Shown here: piece after piece, positions 16,765 to 25,539 of the stretch
Layout: every line of letters starts with the position of its first letter
Numbering within the stretch: the first letter of the stretch is position 1
Assembly: GCF_029504695.1 (NCBI RefSeq)
Contig: NZ_JAQFIN010000008.1
Location: 62,001-126,000, forward strand
Length of the DNA stretch: 64,000 nt
Source of the DNA: Parabacteroides sp. PF5-6
GTDB lineage: Bacteria; Bacteroidota; Bacteroidia; Bacteroidales; Tannerellaceae
Direction of reading: 5' to 3'
Translations under genes and position numbers: made by a program
Notes under the pieces: model-generated
What the model was told of the DNA's origin: nothing
Seen by the model: only the letters and a program-made list of their open reading frames with translations
The model's database searches: none

Positions 16765-18762
16765 TGATTTAACTGTTTCTTTGATCAAGGCATCGTCTGC
16801 CAGGTAAGGCAGGGTGATATGGTAATCGGCCGGGTAGTTGGCGTTGAAGAGGGCGCTGGTTTCCATCGCGTTGGCATTGCGCGCCCAGGAACGGCGGGCT
16901 ACACCGCCCATCACATCCCACAGCATCGCCGAGCGAAGGATCTCATCCACCCGCTGGCTACCGTCCAACACCATGCCGAAGCCGCCATTGATCGATTTGC
17001 CGATACCGACGCCGCCGCCGTTGTGCAAAGCGATCAGACTCATGCCCCGCGCCGCGTTGCCGGCAAAGCATTGCACAGCCATATCGGCCATCACATTGCT
17101 GCCGTCGTATATATTTGCCGTTTCCCGGAAAGGCGAATCGGTGCCACTCACGTCGTGATGGTCGCGACCCAGCATGATCGGGCCCACTTCGCCGTTGCGC
17201 ACCATCTCATTGAAGCGCAACGCGATATTCATGCGCCCTTCGGCATCCTGATAGAGGATACGTGCCTGGGTGCCGACCACCAGTTGGTTCTTTTCCGCGT
17301 CGCGGATCCAGTTGTAGTTGTCGCGGTCTTGTCCGCGTCGGTCCGGATCGATGCAATCCATGGCTGCCCGGTCGGTGAGGATCAGATCTTCATGGCGTCC
17401 GCTAAGGCAAACCCAGCGGAAAGGACCATAACCGTAATCGAACAATTCCGGTCCCATAATATCTTCCACATACGAAGGCCAGATAAAACCGTCTTTATCG
17501 TCGATGCCGTTGCGCGAGATCGCTTGCACGCCTGCGTCATAGATGGCCTTCATAAACGAATTGCCATAATCGAAGAAGTACGTGCCTTTGTTCACCAGCT
17601 TCCGGATCACCTCGTAGTGACGGATCAGGGTCGCGTCGACAGCTTTGCAGAAGGTGTCGCGATCGCCGGCCAACAAGGCTGTGCGCTCTTCAAAAGTATA
17701 TCCGACCGGGCAATAACCGCCTTCGTACACGGCATGGCAGGAAGTCTGGTCGCTCAACAGGTGTATCGTTTTCTGGTGTTGCTCCGCATATTCGAGGAGA
17801 TCGACGATATTCCCATGATAAGCAATGGATACCGGTTGCTTTGCCGCTATCGCTTCTTCCGCCAGGCGGAAAGCTTCGGGCATTTGATCGGTTACATGTT
17901 CAACCCATCCCTGGGCGTAGCGCGTTTGGATCCGGGAATAGTCTACTTCGGCCACGATCGACGCGGCACCGGCGATCACTGCCGCTTTGGGTTGAGCCCC
18001 ACTCATGCCACCCAAGCCGGACGACACAAAGAGGTAACCCCGCAGGTCTTGATCCTGGGGAATCGCGAGTTTCTTACGCCCGGCATTCAGCAACGTATTG
18101 AACGTGCCGTGCACAATGCCTTGCGGCCCGATATACATCCAGCCCCCGGCGGTCATCTGTCCGTAGTTGGCTACGCCCATCTGTGCTGCCACGTGCCAGT
18201 CTTTCTGGTTGTCGAACATACCGATCATCATCGAATTGGTGATAATCACCCGGGGCGCTTCGGGTTTGGATTTAAACAGACCCAACGGATGTCCGGATTC
18301 GATCACCAATGTCTGATCTTGCGTCAGTTGCTCCAGGTAATGCATGATCAACCGGTATTGCATCCAGTTCTGGCACACCTGTCCCGTCTCGCCATAGGTC
18401 ACCAACTCGTAAGGATAGAGGGCTATATCAAAGCATAAGTTATTATCGATCATCACCTGGAAAGCTTTCCCTTCGATACAGTTTCCTTTGTACTGATCGA
18501 TCGGCCGGGCTTTCAGATCACCCGCCGGGCGATAGCGATACCCGTAGATACGTCCGCGCGTACGCAATTCCTCCATAAACTCGGGAGCTAATTTTTTGTG
18601 CAATGCAGGCGGAATATAACGAAGAGCATTCTTGAGGGCGACCTCGGTCTGGGCGGGGGTCAACGTATATCCCCGGTCCGGCGCACGACGAATGCCCGGA
18701 ACAAATTCAGGATAGTCCGGAAAGTCGAACAAAGACTCCGGAATGGCGCTGTTTAGATTCAT
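16753..18762 (-). CDS. hutU: Urocanate hydratase (long Bacteroidota form)
   Basis: Hydrates urocanate to imidazolonepropionate with a tightly bound NAD+. From the ATG at 18762 (MNLNSAIPESLF) the product has 669 residues, longer than the about 555 of classical HutU but usual in this phylum. Visible family motifs include YIGPQGIVHGT, SSGLGGMSGAQPKAA (NAD site), FDYGNSF, and NGGGVGIGKSINGGFGMVLDG. An upstream in-frame start at 18846 would add 28 basic residues and is not needed. First gene of the hut operon. Its last residues (SVEN) and stop lie in a repeat hairpin. Confidence 0.93.
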   Translation of the reverse strand: MNLNSAIPESLFDFPDYPEFVPGIRRAPDRGYTLTPAQTEVALKNALRYIPPALHKKLAPEFMEELRTRGRIYGYRYRPAGDLKARPIDQYKGNCIEGKAFQVMIDNNLCFDIALYPYELVTYGETGQVCQNWMQYRLIMHYLEQLTQDQTLVIESGHPLGLFKSKPEAPRVIITNSMMIGMFDNQKDWHVAAQMGVANYGQMTAGGWMYIGPQGIVHGTFNTLLNAGRKKLAIPQDQDLRGYLFVSSGLGGMSGAQPKAAVIAGAASIVAEVDYSRIQTRYAQGWVEHVTDQMPEAFRLAEEAIAAKQPVSIAYHGNIVDLLEYAEQHQKTIHLLSDQTSCHAVYEGGYCPVGYTFEERTALLAGDRDTFCKAVDATLIRHYEVIRKLVNKGTYFFDYGNSFMKAIYDAGVQAISRNGIDDKDGFIWPSYVEDIMGPELFDYGYGPFRWVCLSGRHEDLILTDRAAMDCIDPDRRGQDRDNYNWIRDAEKNQLVVGTQARILYQDAEGRMNIALRFNEMVRNGEVGPIMLGRDHHDVSGTDSPFRETANIYDGSNVMADMAVQCFAGNAARGMSLIALHNGGGVGIGKSINGGFGMVLDGSQRVDEILRSAMLWDVMGGVARRSWARNANAMETSALFNANYPADYHITLPYLADDALIKETVKSVEN

Positions 18763-18792
18763 TTTGTTAGTTTTATCATTTAAAACGGTGCG

Positions 18793-18799
18793 CAAGTTA
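18793..18799 (-). promoter_or_regulatory. Weak -7-like box of the hut operon
   Basis: TAACTTG on the minus strand, with TTG about 17-19 bases upstream, about 30 bases before the hutU ATG. One mismatch from the usual box. Confidence 0.3.
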
Positions 18800-18937
18800 G
18801 TCTTTTTACGCCTGACAACCAAGAAACGCCGAATGTTTAGAAGCATATTGTAAATACTTCGGCCTTTATAAACAGGAGTCAGAGGAGTCAGGCAGTCAAG
18901 GAGCCAGAGTCATCAAGGAGTCCGCCGGATATTTCAG

Positions 18938-19025
18938 TTTTGAGGTACGTCAAAAATGATTTTGAGGTACCTCATAATCTGTTTTGAGGTACGTCAAAAA
19001 TGATTTAGAGGTACCTCAAACCATT
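18938..19025. repeat. 22-bp tandem array, 4 units, TTTTGAGGTAC type
   Basis: Units start at 18938, 18960, 18982 and 19004, exactly 22 bp apart. Units 1 and 3 read GAGGTACGTCAAAAATGA and are identical; units 2 and 4 carry the palindrome GAGGTACCTC. It lies between secDF and hutU in the gap 18763-19097, otherwise without a recognisable feature except the two boxes noted. Confidence 0.85.
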
Positions 19026-19043
19026 TAATCTGCCCGGCGGGCA

Positions 19044-19076
19044 AAAAGAAAGGCCGGGAGTATAACACTTCCGGCC
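19044..19076 (-). terminator. Intrinsic terminator of secDF
   Basis: On the minus strand GGCCGGAAG and CTCCCGGCC pair (one mismatch) around a 7-base loop, followed by TTTCTTTTT, 22 bases after the secDF stop. Confidence 0.7.
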
Positions 19077-19097
19077 CTTCTTATTTTTTATTCGTTG

Positions 19098-22000
19098 TTA
19101 TTTCTTTTCAGCTTCCGCTTTCTTGTTGATCTTACGCTTCTGGATTTCGTAAGCGATCGGAGTGGCCACGAAGAGCGTAGAGTAGGTACCGACCACAACC
19201 CCCAGGAGGATCGCGAAGGTAAAGCTACGGATCGTGCTACCGCCCAACAGGAAGATACACAAGACCACCAACAGCGTACTGAAGGTCGTATTGAACGTAC
19301 GCGACAGGGTAGAGTTCAACGAGTCGTTGATCACCTGGTAGCGATCGCGCTTCGGATACAAGCCGATCGTCTCACGGATACGGTCGAATACCACCACGGT
19401 ATCATTGATCGAGTACCCGATTACCGTCAGGATCGCCGCGATAAAGGTCTGGTCGATCTCCATAGAGAACGGAAGGATCTTCCACAACATACTATAGAAC
19501 GCGATGATACAGAACGTAGTCACGGCTACGGAAACAAACGTACCGACAGAGAACGCGATGTCGCGGAAACGCACCAGGATATACAAGGCCATACAGATCA
19601 TCGCGAAGATAACCGCCAGGATGGCCGCGTTCTTGATATCGTCGGCCATGCTCGGACCCACCTTTTGTGAGCTCTGGATATAGCTGGTGATAAACGCGTC
19701 TTTGGTGACGTCGGCCGGCAAGAGCGACTTCAAGCCGGTGTACAGGCGGTTGTCGATATCATCGTCGACTGCCGGATCGTTCTCGGCGATACGGTAGTTG
19801 GTCGAGATACGTACCTGGTCGGCGCTACCGATAGTGATCACACTTACGGCACCTTCCAGTTGTTCGTCCAACAGGTCGCGCACCTCTTCGGTACTTACCG
19901 ATTGATCGAAGCGAACGATGTAGTTACGTCCACCCGTAAAGTCGATCCCGTTGTTCAATCCGATCGTTGCCATAGAGATGGCACCCAGGACGATAATCAC
20001 CATGGGGATCAGATAACCCACCTTGCGCATACCCAGGAAGTTGATCTTCGGGTTGACCAATAGGTCTTTCGAAAGTGAAGTGGTGAACGTCAGGTTCTTC
20101 AGTTTATCTTTCTTAATCAATGCTTCGTAAACGATACGGGTCAGGAACACGGCTGTCAGGAACGAAGCCACCAGACCAATGATCAAAGTCGTAGCAAACC
20201 CACGGATCGGTCCGGTTCCGAAGTAGAACAATACAACCCCCGTAATAACCGTAGTCAGGTTGGCATCAAAGATCGCCGAGAAGGCGTTCTTATAACCATC
20301 CGAGATGGCTTTGCCCAGTGACTTACCGGCACGTAATTCTTCTTTTGTACGTTCGTAAACCAACACATTCGCGTCGACAGCCATACCCAAGGTCAACACC
20401 ATACCGGCAATACCCGGCAAAGTCAGTACGGCCTGGAACGAAGCCAAGACACCAAATGTGAAGAAGATATTCAATAACAAGGCACCGTCGACGATCAAAC
20501 CCGGAAGGATTCCGTAGAAAGCACACATATAAAGCATCAACAGTACCAACGCTATCGCGAACGAGATCGCACCGGCGTTGATTGCTTCCTGTCCGAGAGA
20601 CGGACCCACTACGTCTTCCTGTACGATATGGATCGAAGCGGCCATCTTACCCGATTTCAATACGTTGGCTAAGTCCTTCGCCTCTTCCGGAGTGAAGTGA
20701 CCGGAGATCTGCGAACGTCCACCGGTAATCTCATCGTTTACGTTCGGAGCGGAATATACCAACTCGTCCAATACGATGGCGATCTGCTTACCGATATTCT
20801 CTTTGGTCAGACGCGCCCAGGCTTTGGCACCTTCGGCGTTCATGGCCATGCTTACGATCTGTTCCGTCCGGCCACCGGTTTGCTGGAAGTCGGCCACCGC
20901 ATCCGTCACCACGTCGCCACCCAAGGCAGGCGAGCCGTCGCGGTTAGTGATCTTCAGGGCATACAGTTCGTAATACTGTTCTTTCTCGTCGATTGCCTTA
21001 ACGCCCCACTTCAACGAGAGGTTACGCGGCAAAATATCTTTTACCTGACGCATCGCCAGGTATTCATCGATCTTCGCCCGGTCGTTCGCGTGAGCGATAC
21101 CGATAGCCGAACCGTTAGTCAACTGACCGTTGTACTGGTTCAACTGCAACAGGGCAAAGAACGGGTGTTGTTTGGCAAATTCTTCCATCGACAAATCGGC
21201 TTGCGCTTCGTCCTGGTTCTGCTGAAGCTGCGACAAGAGTTCGTCGGCCTCATCCGTTTCAGCCGGAGCAGCTTCGCCTTCGGCAGCCGGAGCATCCGTT
21301 GCGGCAGCAGCAGCCGACTCGGTAGTCTCGGCAGATGACGTGGCACCGGCAGATTCCGTATTCTTCAGGGTAGCCAATAAGTTATCGACAGCCACCAACT
21401 GCTGATAGATCTCCGGCAAACGATAAGTTTCCCAGAACTCCAGGTTGGCACTTCCTTGCAACAGCTTACGCACACGTTCCGGTTCTTTCACGCCCGGCAG
21501 CTCGACCAGGATACGGCCGGCAGTCTCCAAACGTTGGATGTTAGGCGAAACGACCCCGAAGCGGTCGATACGCGTACGCAATACGTTGAACGAGTTATCA
21601 ATAGCACTTTTCAGTTCTTCTTTCAAAACGGCAATCACCTGTGCGTCCGTGCTTTGCGGAGTGATCTTCTCTTTCAATTCGAACGTACTGAAGATAGCCG
21701 ACAGGCGAGCCCCTTCGTCTAACTTCTTATATTCCTCTGCGAACAAATCGATATAATCCCGGTTGCTGGTGGCCTGACGGGTATAGGCATTTTCTAACGC
21801 CTGGTTGAACTTCGGGTCCTGATTGTTGTTCGAAAGCGAACGCATCACGTCCGGCACATTCAATTCCAGTACCACATTCATACCGCCTTTCAGGTCAAGA
21901 CCTAAAGAAATCTCCATCTCACGGCATTGCTTCAACGTATAGCCCAGCCATACCTTCTGAGTAGATAAGGAGTCGATATACTGACTCTCTAAAGCAGGAT

Positions 22001-22124
22001 CTCCAGCAGCATACTTAACCGCTTGATTGTTATAATATCTGGTCACAAAAGAGAACGACAGATAAAAGACACAAACAAGCGTAAGCAATACAGCGAAGAC
22101 CTTTACAAATCCTTTGTTTTGCAT
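19098..22124 (-). CDS. secDF: SecDF fusion, protein translocase subunit
   Basis: A 1008-residue inner membrane protein joining SecD (about 1-640) and SecF (about 690-1000), each with a first helix, a periplasmic P1/P4 domain and five further helices; it uses the proton gradient to pull exported proteins through SecYEG. LGLDLKGGMNVVLE (SecD) and GIDFTGGRNYIVRFD (SecF) are the conserved P1/P4 starts, and LTLGMAVDANVLVYER and GYSINDTVVVFDRIRE are the D-x-x-V-x-x-ER and related motifs. Residues about 262-310 form an Ala/Glu/Thr-rich low-complexity insert in the periplasmic domain. A single transcript ending at the terminator is likely. Confidence 0.96.
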   Translation of the reverse strand: MQNKGFVKVFAVLLTLVCVFYLSFSFVTRYYNNQAVKYAAGDPALESQYIDSLSTQKVWLGYTLKQCREMEISLGLDLKGGMNVVLELNVPDVMRSLSNNNQDPKFNQALENAYTRQATSNRDYIDLFAEEYKKLDEGARLSAIFSTFELKEKITPQSTDAQVIAVLKEELKSAIDNSFNVLRTRIDRFGVVSPNIQRLETAGRILVELPGVKEPERVRKLLQGSANLEFWETYRLPEIYQQLVAVDNLLATLKNTESAGATSSAETTESAAAAATDAPAAEGEAAPAETDEADELLSQLQQNQDEAQADLSMEEFAKQHPFFALLQLNQYNGQLTNGSAIGIAHANDRAKIDEYLAMRQVKDILPRNLSLKWGVKAIDEKEQYYELYALKITNRDGSPALGGDVVTDAVADFQQTGGRTEQIVSMAMNAEGAKAWARLTKENIGKQIAIVLDELVYSAPNVNDEITGGRSQISGHFTPEEAKDLANVLKSGKMAASIHIVQEDVVGPSLGQEAINAGAISFAIALVLLMLYMCAFYGILPGLIVDGALLLNIFFTFGVLASFQAVLTLPGIAGMVLTLGMAVDANVLVYERTKEELRAGKSLGKAISDGYKNAFSAIFDANLTTVITGVVLFYFGTGPIRGFATTLIIGLVASFLTAVFLTRIVYEALIKKDKLKNLTFTTSLSKDLLVNPKINFLGMRKVGYLIPMVIIVLGAISMATIGLNNGIDFTGGRNYIVRFDQSVSTEEVRDLLDEQLEGAVSVITIGSADQVRISTNYRIAENDPAVDDDIDNRLYTGLKSLLPADVTKDAFITSYIQSSQKVGPSMADDIKNAAILAVIFAMICMALYILVRFRDIAFSVGTFVSVAVTTFCIIAFYSMLWKILPFSMEIDQTFIAAILTVIGYSINDTVVVFDRIRETIGLYPKRDRYQVINDSLNSTLSRTFNTTFSTLLVVLCIFLLGGSTIRSFTFAILLGVVVGTYSTLFVATPIAYEIQKRKINKKAEAEKK

Positions 22125-22190
22125 TTGAACTTACATTTATGTTATTTAATTATTTATCTTAATTGTGATAACTCGTTTTTTCACAGGGTG

Positions 22191-22218
22191 CAAATATAGA
22201 GTTTTTTTCTTTCTCAAA
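22191..22218 (-). promoter_or_regulatory. Promoter of secDF
   Basis: TATATTTG (22191-22198, minus strand) matches the -7 box fully; TTTG at 22215-22218 is a -33 candidate at a short 16-base spacing. Confidence 0.45.
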
Positions 22219-22274
22219 ACGCAATTCCCTCAATTATTTATCTCACCATTAGTTTATTTCCCCAAGCATTTGTA

Positions 22275-22282
22275 TATCTTTG
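22275..22282 (+). promoter_or_regulatory. -7 box of the DUF4468 pair
   Basis: TATCTTTG, a perfect -7 box, with TTTA about 18 bases upstream; it lies 50 bases before the ATG at 22333. Confidence 0.5.
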
Positions 22283-22332
22283 CAGAAGATAGGATGCAAG
22301 ATAAGACACGAACAATTAAATGAGTAGAGCGT

Positions 22333-23337
22333 ATGATGAAGCAATTATTGTTATTAGGAATGCTGTGGATTCCTTCCATCCTGATTGCACAGGAAGAAGA
22401 TGAACGCTACCTCCCCGGCGCGGTTCCGGTGGAAGAAGGCAAAGTGGTATTCACCAAAGAAGTGACCGATCCTTCGCTTTCGCAAAGCCAATGGTACGAC
22501 AAACTATTGGCGTGGGCCGAAAGCCGGTTCAAGGAGGAGAACAACCGGGTAGCCTATGCCGACAAAGAAAAGAGTGAATTCGCCGTGACCGGGACAGAGA
22601 AGCTGATCTTCGCCAGTAACGCCCTCTCATTGGATACGTCGGAGATGTCTTATCACCTGGTTGTGCAGACGAAAGGAAACACGGCAACCATTCAAATCAC
22701 CCATATCAGCTATAAGTACAACGTAAGCTACGAGCGAGAAACCCAACGGCTGGTGGCCGAAGAGGTGATCACGGATAAATACGCCTTGACAAAGAAAAAC
22801 AAACTGAACCGGATCAACGGCAAATTCCGCAAAGCGACGGTCGACTTCGTAGACCAGGTATTCAGCGAGATCGACCAGCTTACGGGCCGACAGACGCCGG
22901 TCATCACCGCGGTGACTCCGCCGCCGGCTGTGGCGCCGACCGTGCGGGAGATCGCCGAGACACCCCTGAGTATCGTTCAGCCCGCCGAGGCGAAAGAGGG
23001 CTATATGGCTTTCGAAGCAGACAAGGTACCCCAGGCCATCCGGATGATGCTGCCCGATTCGCCGATGCGGATCACCGCCGGCGACACGAAAGCGCCGGTC
23101 GAAAAGAACGCCACCTGGAAAGGCCTCAGTACGATGTTCGGCAAGGACGTGGCAACGATCAGTATGCAGGAGTCCAGCCCGGTCTACCGGCAGATCAAAG
23201 ACAAGTTCACGATCGCTTTCACCAAAGAAGACAGCCAGAGCCCCTGGATGATCATCGAATGCAACAAACAGGGTGAAACGACCGACGGAACGGAGAAAAC
23301 CCTACTCGGAGAGATCTTACACATCTGGATCAAATAG
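22333..23337 (+). CDS. Exported DUF4468 protein, two-part
   Basis: A 334-residue protein with a signal peptide (cleaved near IPSILIAQ). Residues about 30-190 match the DUF4468 (TBP-like fold) pattern: GKVVFTKEVTDPSLSQSQWY, then WAESRF and a strand ISYKYNVSYERETQRLVAEE. The second half (about 230-334) is unique. DUF4468 proteins are common, exported or lipid-anchored, and without known function. An alternative start is the second Met, one codon later. The next gene, three bases downstream, encodes a shorter relative, so they form an operon of paralogues. Confidence 0.75.
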   Translation: MMKQLLLLGMLWIPSILIAQEEDERYLPGAVPVEEGKVVFTKEVTDPSLSQSQWYDKLLAWAESRFKEENNRVAYADKEKSEFAVTGTEKLIFASNALSLDTSEMSYHLVVQTKGNTATIQITHISYKYNVSYERETQRLVAEEVITDKYALTKKNKLNRINGKFRKATVDFVDQVFSEIDQLTGRQTPVITAVTPPPAVAPTVREIAETPLSIVQPAEAKEGYMAFEADKVPQAIRMMLPDSPMRITAGDTKAPVEKNATWKGLSTMFGKDVATISMQESSPVYRQIKDKFTIAFTKEDSQSPWMIIECNKQGETTDGTEKTLLGEILHIWIK

Positions 23338-23339
23338 CG

Positions 23340-23879
23340 ATGAAACATCGAATCTTTTTATTATGTCTGTTGCTGCCGGCCTGGCTGGCAGCCCAGGGCC
23401 AGGGGAAAACAACCTGCTCGCCGGTCAAAAACGGAAAGATCTGTTACAATGACGAGGTGGAAGCCGCCACGTACACCAAAGACCGCCTGTTCGAGTCGAT
23501 CAGCAAATGGGCAACGAACGCGTACGGAACGGATATCTTCTTCTCCAACGTCTCCGCCAACAAGAACCGGGGAACGATCCTGGTCAGCTCCAAGGTGGAG
23601 CTGCTGCTGAGTGAGACCGAGAAGACCTTTGTCAAGTTCCGCCTGCGGATCTGCTGCTACGACAAGCGTTATACCGCCGAGATGACGGATATCGTTTATC
23701 AATACGATCCATACAACGACAAACGCGTCAAGACCTACCCGGCAGAGAATGTGATCCTCAACGAAGGGAAAGGAAATACGGTAGCCCTCATCCAGGATCC
23801 GCGCCTATTCTGCGAAGCCACGCACGACTTCGCCGAGAAGCTCCTGGGCGAAATCTTCGACGCGACCAAAAAAAGATAA
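23340..23879 (+). CDS. Exported DUF4468-like protein
   Basis: A 179-residue protein with a signal peptide (about 1-19). The mature part has the DUF4468 layout: GKICYNDEVEAATYTKDRLF, then WATNAYG, FRLRICCYDKRYTAEMTDIVYQYD and a C-terminal helix. Close in structure to the first part of the preceding gene, from which it is separated by three bases. Function unknown. Confidence 0.75.
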   Translation: MKHRIFLLCLLLPAWLAAQGQGKTTCSPVKNGKICYNDEVEAATYTKDRLFESISKWATNAYGTDIFFSNVSANKNRGTILVSSKVELLLSETEKTFVKFRLRICCYDKRYTAEMTDIVYQYDPYNDKRVKTYPAENVILNEGKGNTVALIQDPRLFCEATHDFAEKLLGEIFDATKKR

Positions 23880-23904
23880 ACCCACAGTGCGATACAAAAC
23901 AATA

Positions 23905-23936
23905 AAAGCCTGCCTCCCAACGGGGAAGCAGGCTTT
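23905..23936. terminator. Bidirectional terminator between DUF4468 pair and SusD-1
   Basis: AAAGCCTGC at 23905-23913 pairs with GCAGGCTTT at 23928-23936 around a 14-base loop; A and T runs on both sides allow it to act in both directions, and the flanking genes converge. Confidence 0.85.
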
Positions 23937-23963
23937 GTTTGTCTATTAAGAATTGAGAATGGA

Positions 23964-25520
23964 TTAGAAGGACGGATATCCCGGATTCTGTTTCAGATTC
24001 TGATTGGTCTGCCAGGCAGCCAACGGCACCGGATAGATCGCCAGGTAATCCTTACCTTTCGTACTTTCTTTCAGCCAACGGGCATCCCAGAAGGTGCCGA
24101 AGCGGATATCATCCTGGTGAGCATGACATTCCCAGGCAAACTCAAACTTACGTTCCAACTGTATCTTTTCAAGGTCTACACTGTCGTAGTTCTTGCCGGA
24201 ATGGCCATAACCACGCTCGCGAACGGCATTCACCAAACGGGTCGCTTCACCCAGGTCTTTACCCATGCGCACCAAAGCTTCGGCTTTCATCAGGTACACG
24301 TCGGCCAGGCGGAAGATATGGAAGTCGTTCTCCATCGCGTTCAAGGTCGCTTTGTCGTAATCCCACTTGTTGCAACGTCCACCATCTTCCTGCTGCACGT
24401 CACCCCAAACGGTTCCGTCGCGCTCGGTACCCGGAATAATCGTTACATCAACCGTATGGATCAACGGACGGTCGTGAGCGGTGATCAATACTTGTCCGGT
24501 AGCCGGGTCGATCATCTCACCCAACAGGAATGAACCATGGTAACGCGGGTCTTCGGTATCGAAACGTTTCACGTAGTCGGGCAAAGCACAGGTACCGTTC
24601 CAAGACGACCAGGTACCGCCCAAAGCGATATTGTCTTTGTAGTGCAACGTACGGTAGTGCATCTGGTGACGGTCTTGCGTATCTTGCGCGCTATAACAAG
24701 CAGCCAGGATCGCTTCTTTGGACGATTCGTTATGCACCTGGAAATTGGTTTTCCAGTTCGGTTCCAGAACATAATCCAATCCCATGACCACGTCGCAAGC
24801 GTCGGCTGCCTGTTGCCATTTACCGGAGTCTACACCCCAAGCTTCCGCGTTGAGATAAATCTTAGCCAACAATGTATAAGCTGCTCCCTTAGTGAATTTA
24901 CCATAACTTGCCGCAGACACATCCGAACGGCACAAGTCTTTGATCTCATTGAGTTCCTTTACCAGCCAGTTGTACACTTCCTGGCGTGGTTTGTTAGTCG
25001 GAAGGTCGGTATCCTTAAAGTCGACCACCAAAGGTACATTCCCCCAGTATTCGCAAAGCGCGTAGATCCAGAAAGCACGCACACCCCGGATTTCCGCCAA
25101 TGCACTGGCTTTGGCTTCCGGTGTCAAGCTTTCTGAATTGTTGATCGTTTCATACACCAGGTTACAGGAAGAGACCGACTGAGTAGCCGCATTCCATCCA
25201 CTCACCAAAACACCGGTCACATTCGTCCAGTTCTGGAAGTGCATCTCACGGTAGCGTCCACCGTCCCACCAGTCACCTCCACGACGGGTCGGCACGATTG
25301 ACATCTCACCGCCCAGGTCGGATACATACTGGAAGTTGTTGTAATATTTCTTTAGTGTGTTGTACACCGGCCCGATAATCGCGTTGATCTCCCCTTCGTT
25401 TTTCCCGAAGTTATCCGCCGGGATGGTGCCATAGACCTCCTCATCCAGATTGAAACAGGATGGCAAAGAGAGCAATACACACGCGCCAAGAATAAGCGAT
25501 ATGATAGATTTCTTTTTCAT
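23964..25520 (-). CDS. SusD/RagB-type outer membrane lipoprotein (pair 1)
   Basis: A 518-residue surface lipoprotein that caps its SusC partner and binds the substrate. The N-terminus has a lipobox (LLSLPSC, Cys about 22). TPR-like helices of the SusD fold follow: EIRGVRAFWIYALCEYWGNVPLVVDFKDT around 145-170, and ADVYLMKAEALVRMGKD near 410. It ends in NQNLKQNPGY, the usual SusD tail. The start lies 19 bases after the SusC-1 stop. Substrate unknown; no enzyme gene is nearby. Confidence 0.9.
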   Translation of the reverse strand: MKKKSIISLILGACVLLSLPSCFNLDEEVYGTIPADNFGKNEGEINAIIGPVYNTLKKYYNNFQYVSDLGGEMSIVPTRRGGDWWDGGRYREMHFQNWTNVTGVLVSGWNAATQSVSSCNLVYETINNSESLTPEAKASALAEIRGVRAFWIYALCEYWGNVPLVVDFKDTDLPTNKPRQEVYNWLVKELNEIKDLCRSDVSAASYGKFTKGAAYTLLAKIYLNAEAWGVDSGKWQQAADACDVVMGLDYVLEPNWKTNFQVHNESSKEAILAACYSAQDTQDRHQMHYRTLHYKDNIALGGTWSSWNGTCALPDYVKRFDTEDPRYHGSFLLGEMIDPATGQVLITAHDRPLIHTVDVTIIPGTERDGTVWGDVQQEDGGRCNKWDYDKATLNAMENDFHIFRLADVYLMKAEALVRMGKDLGEATRLVNAVRERGYGHSGKNYDSVDLEKIQLERKFEFAWECHAHQDDIRFGTFWDARWLKESTKGKDYLAIYPVPLAAWQTNQNLKQNPGYPSF

Positions 25521-25539
25521 AATATATCTGTTTTTGAAT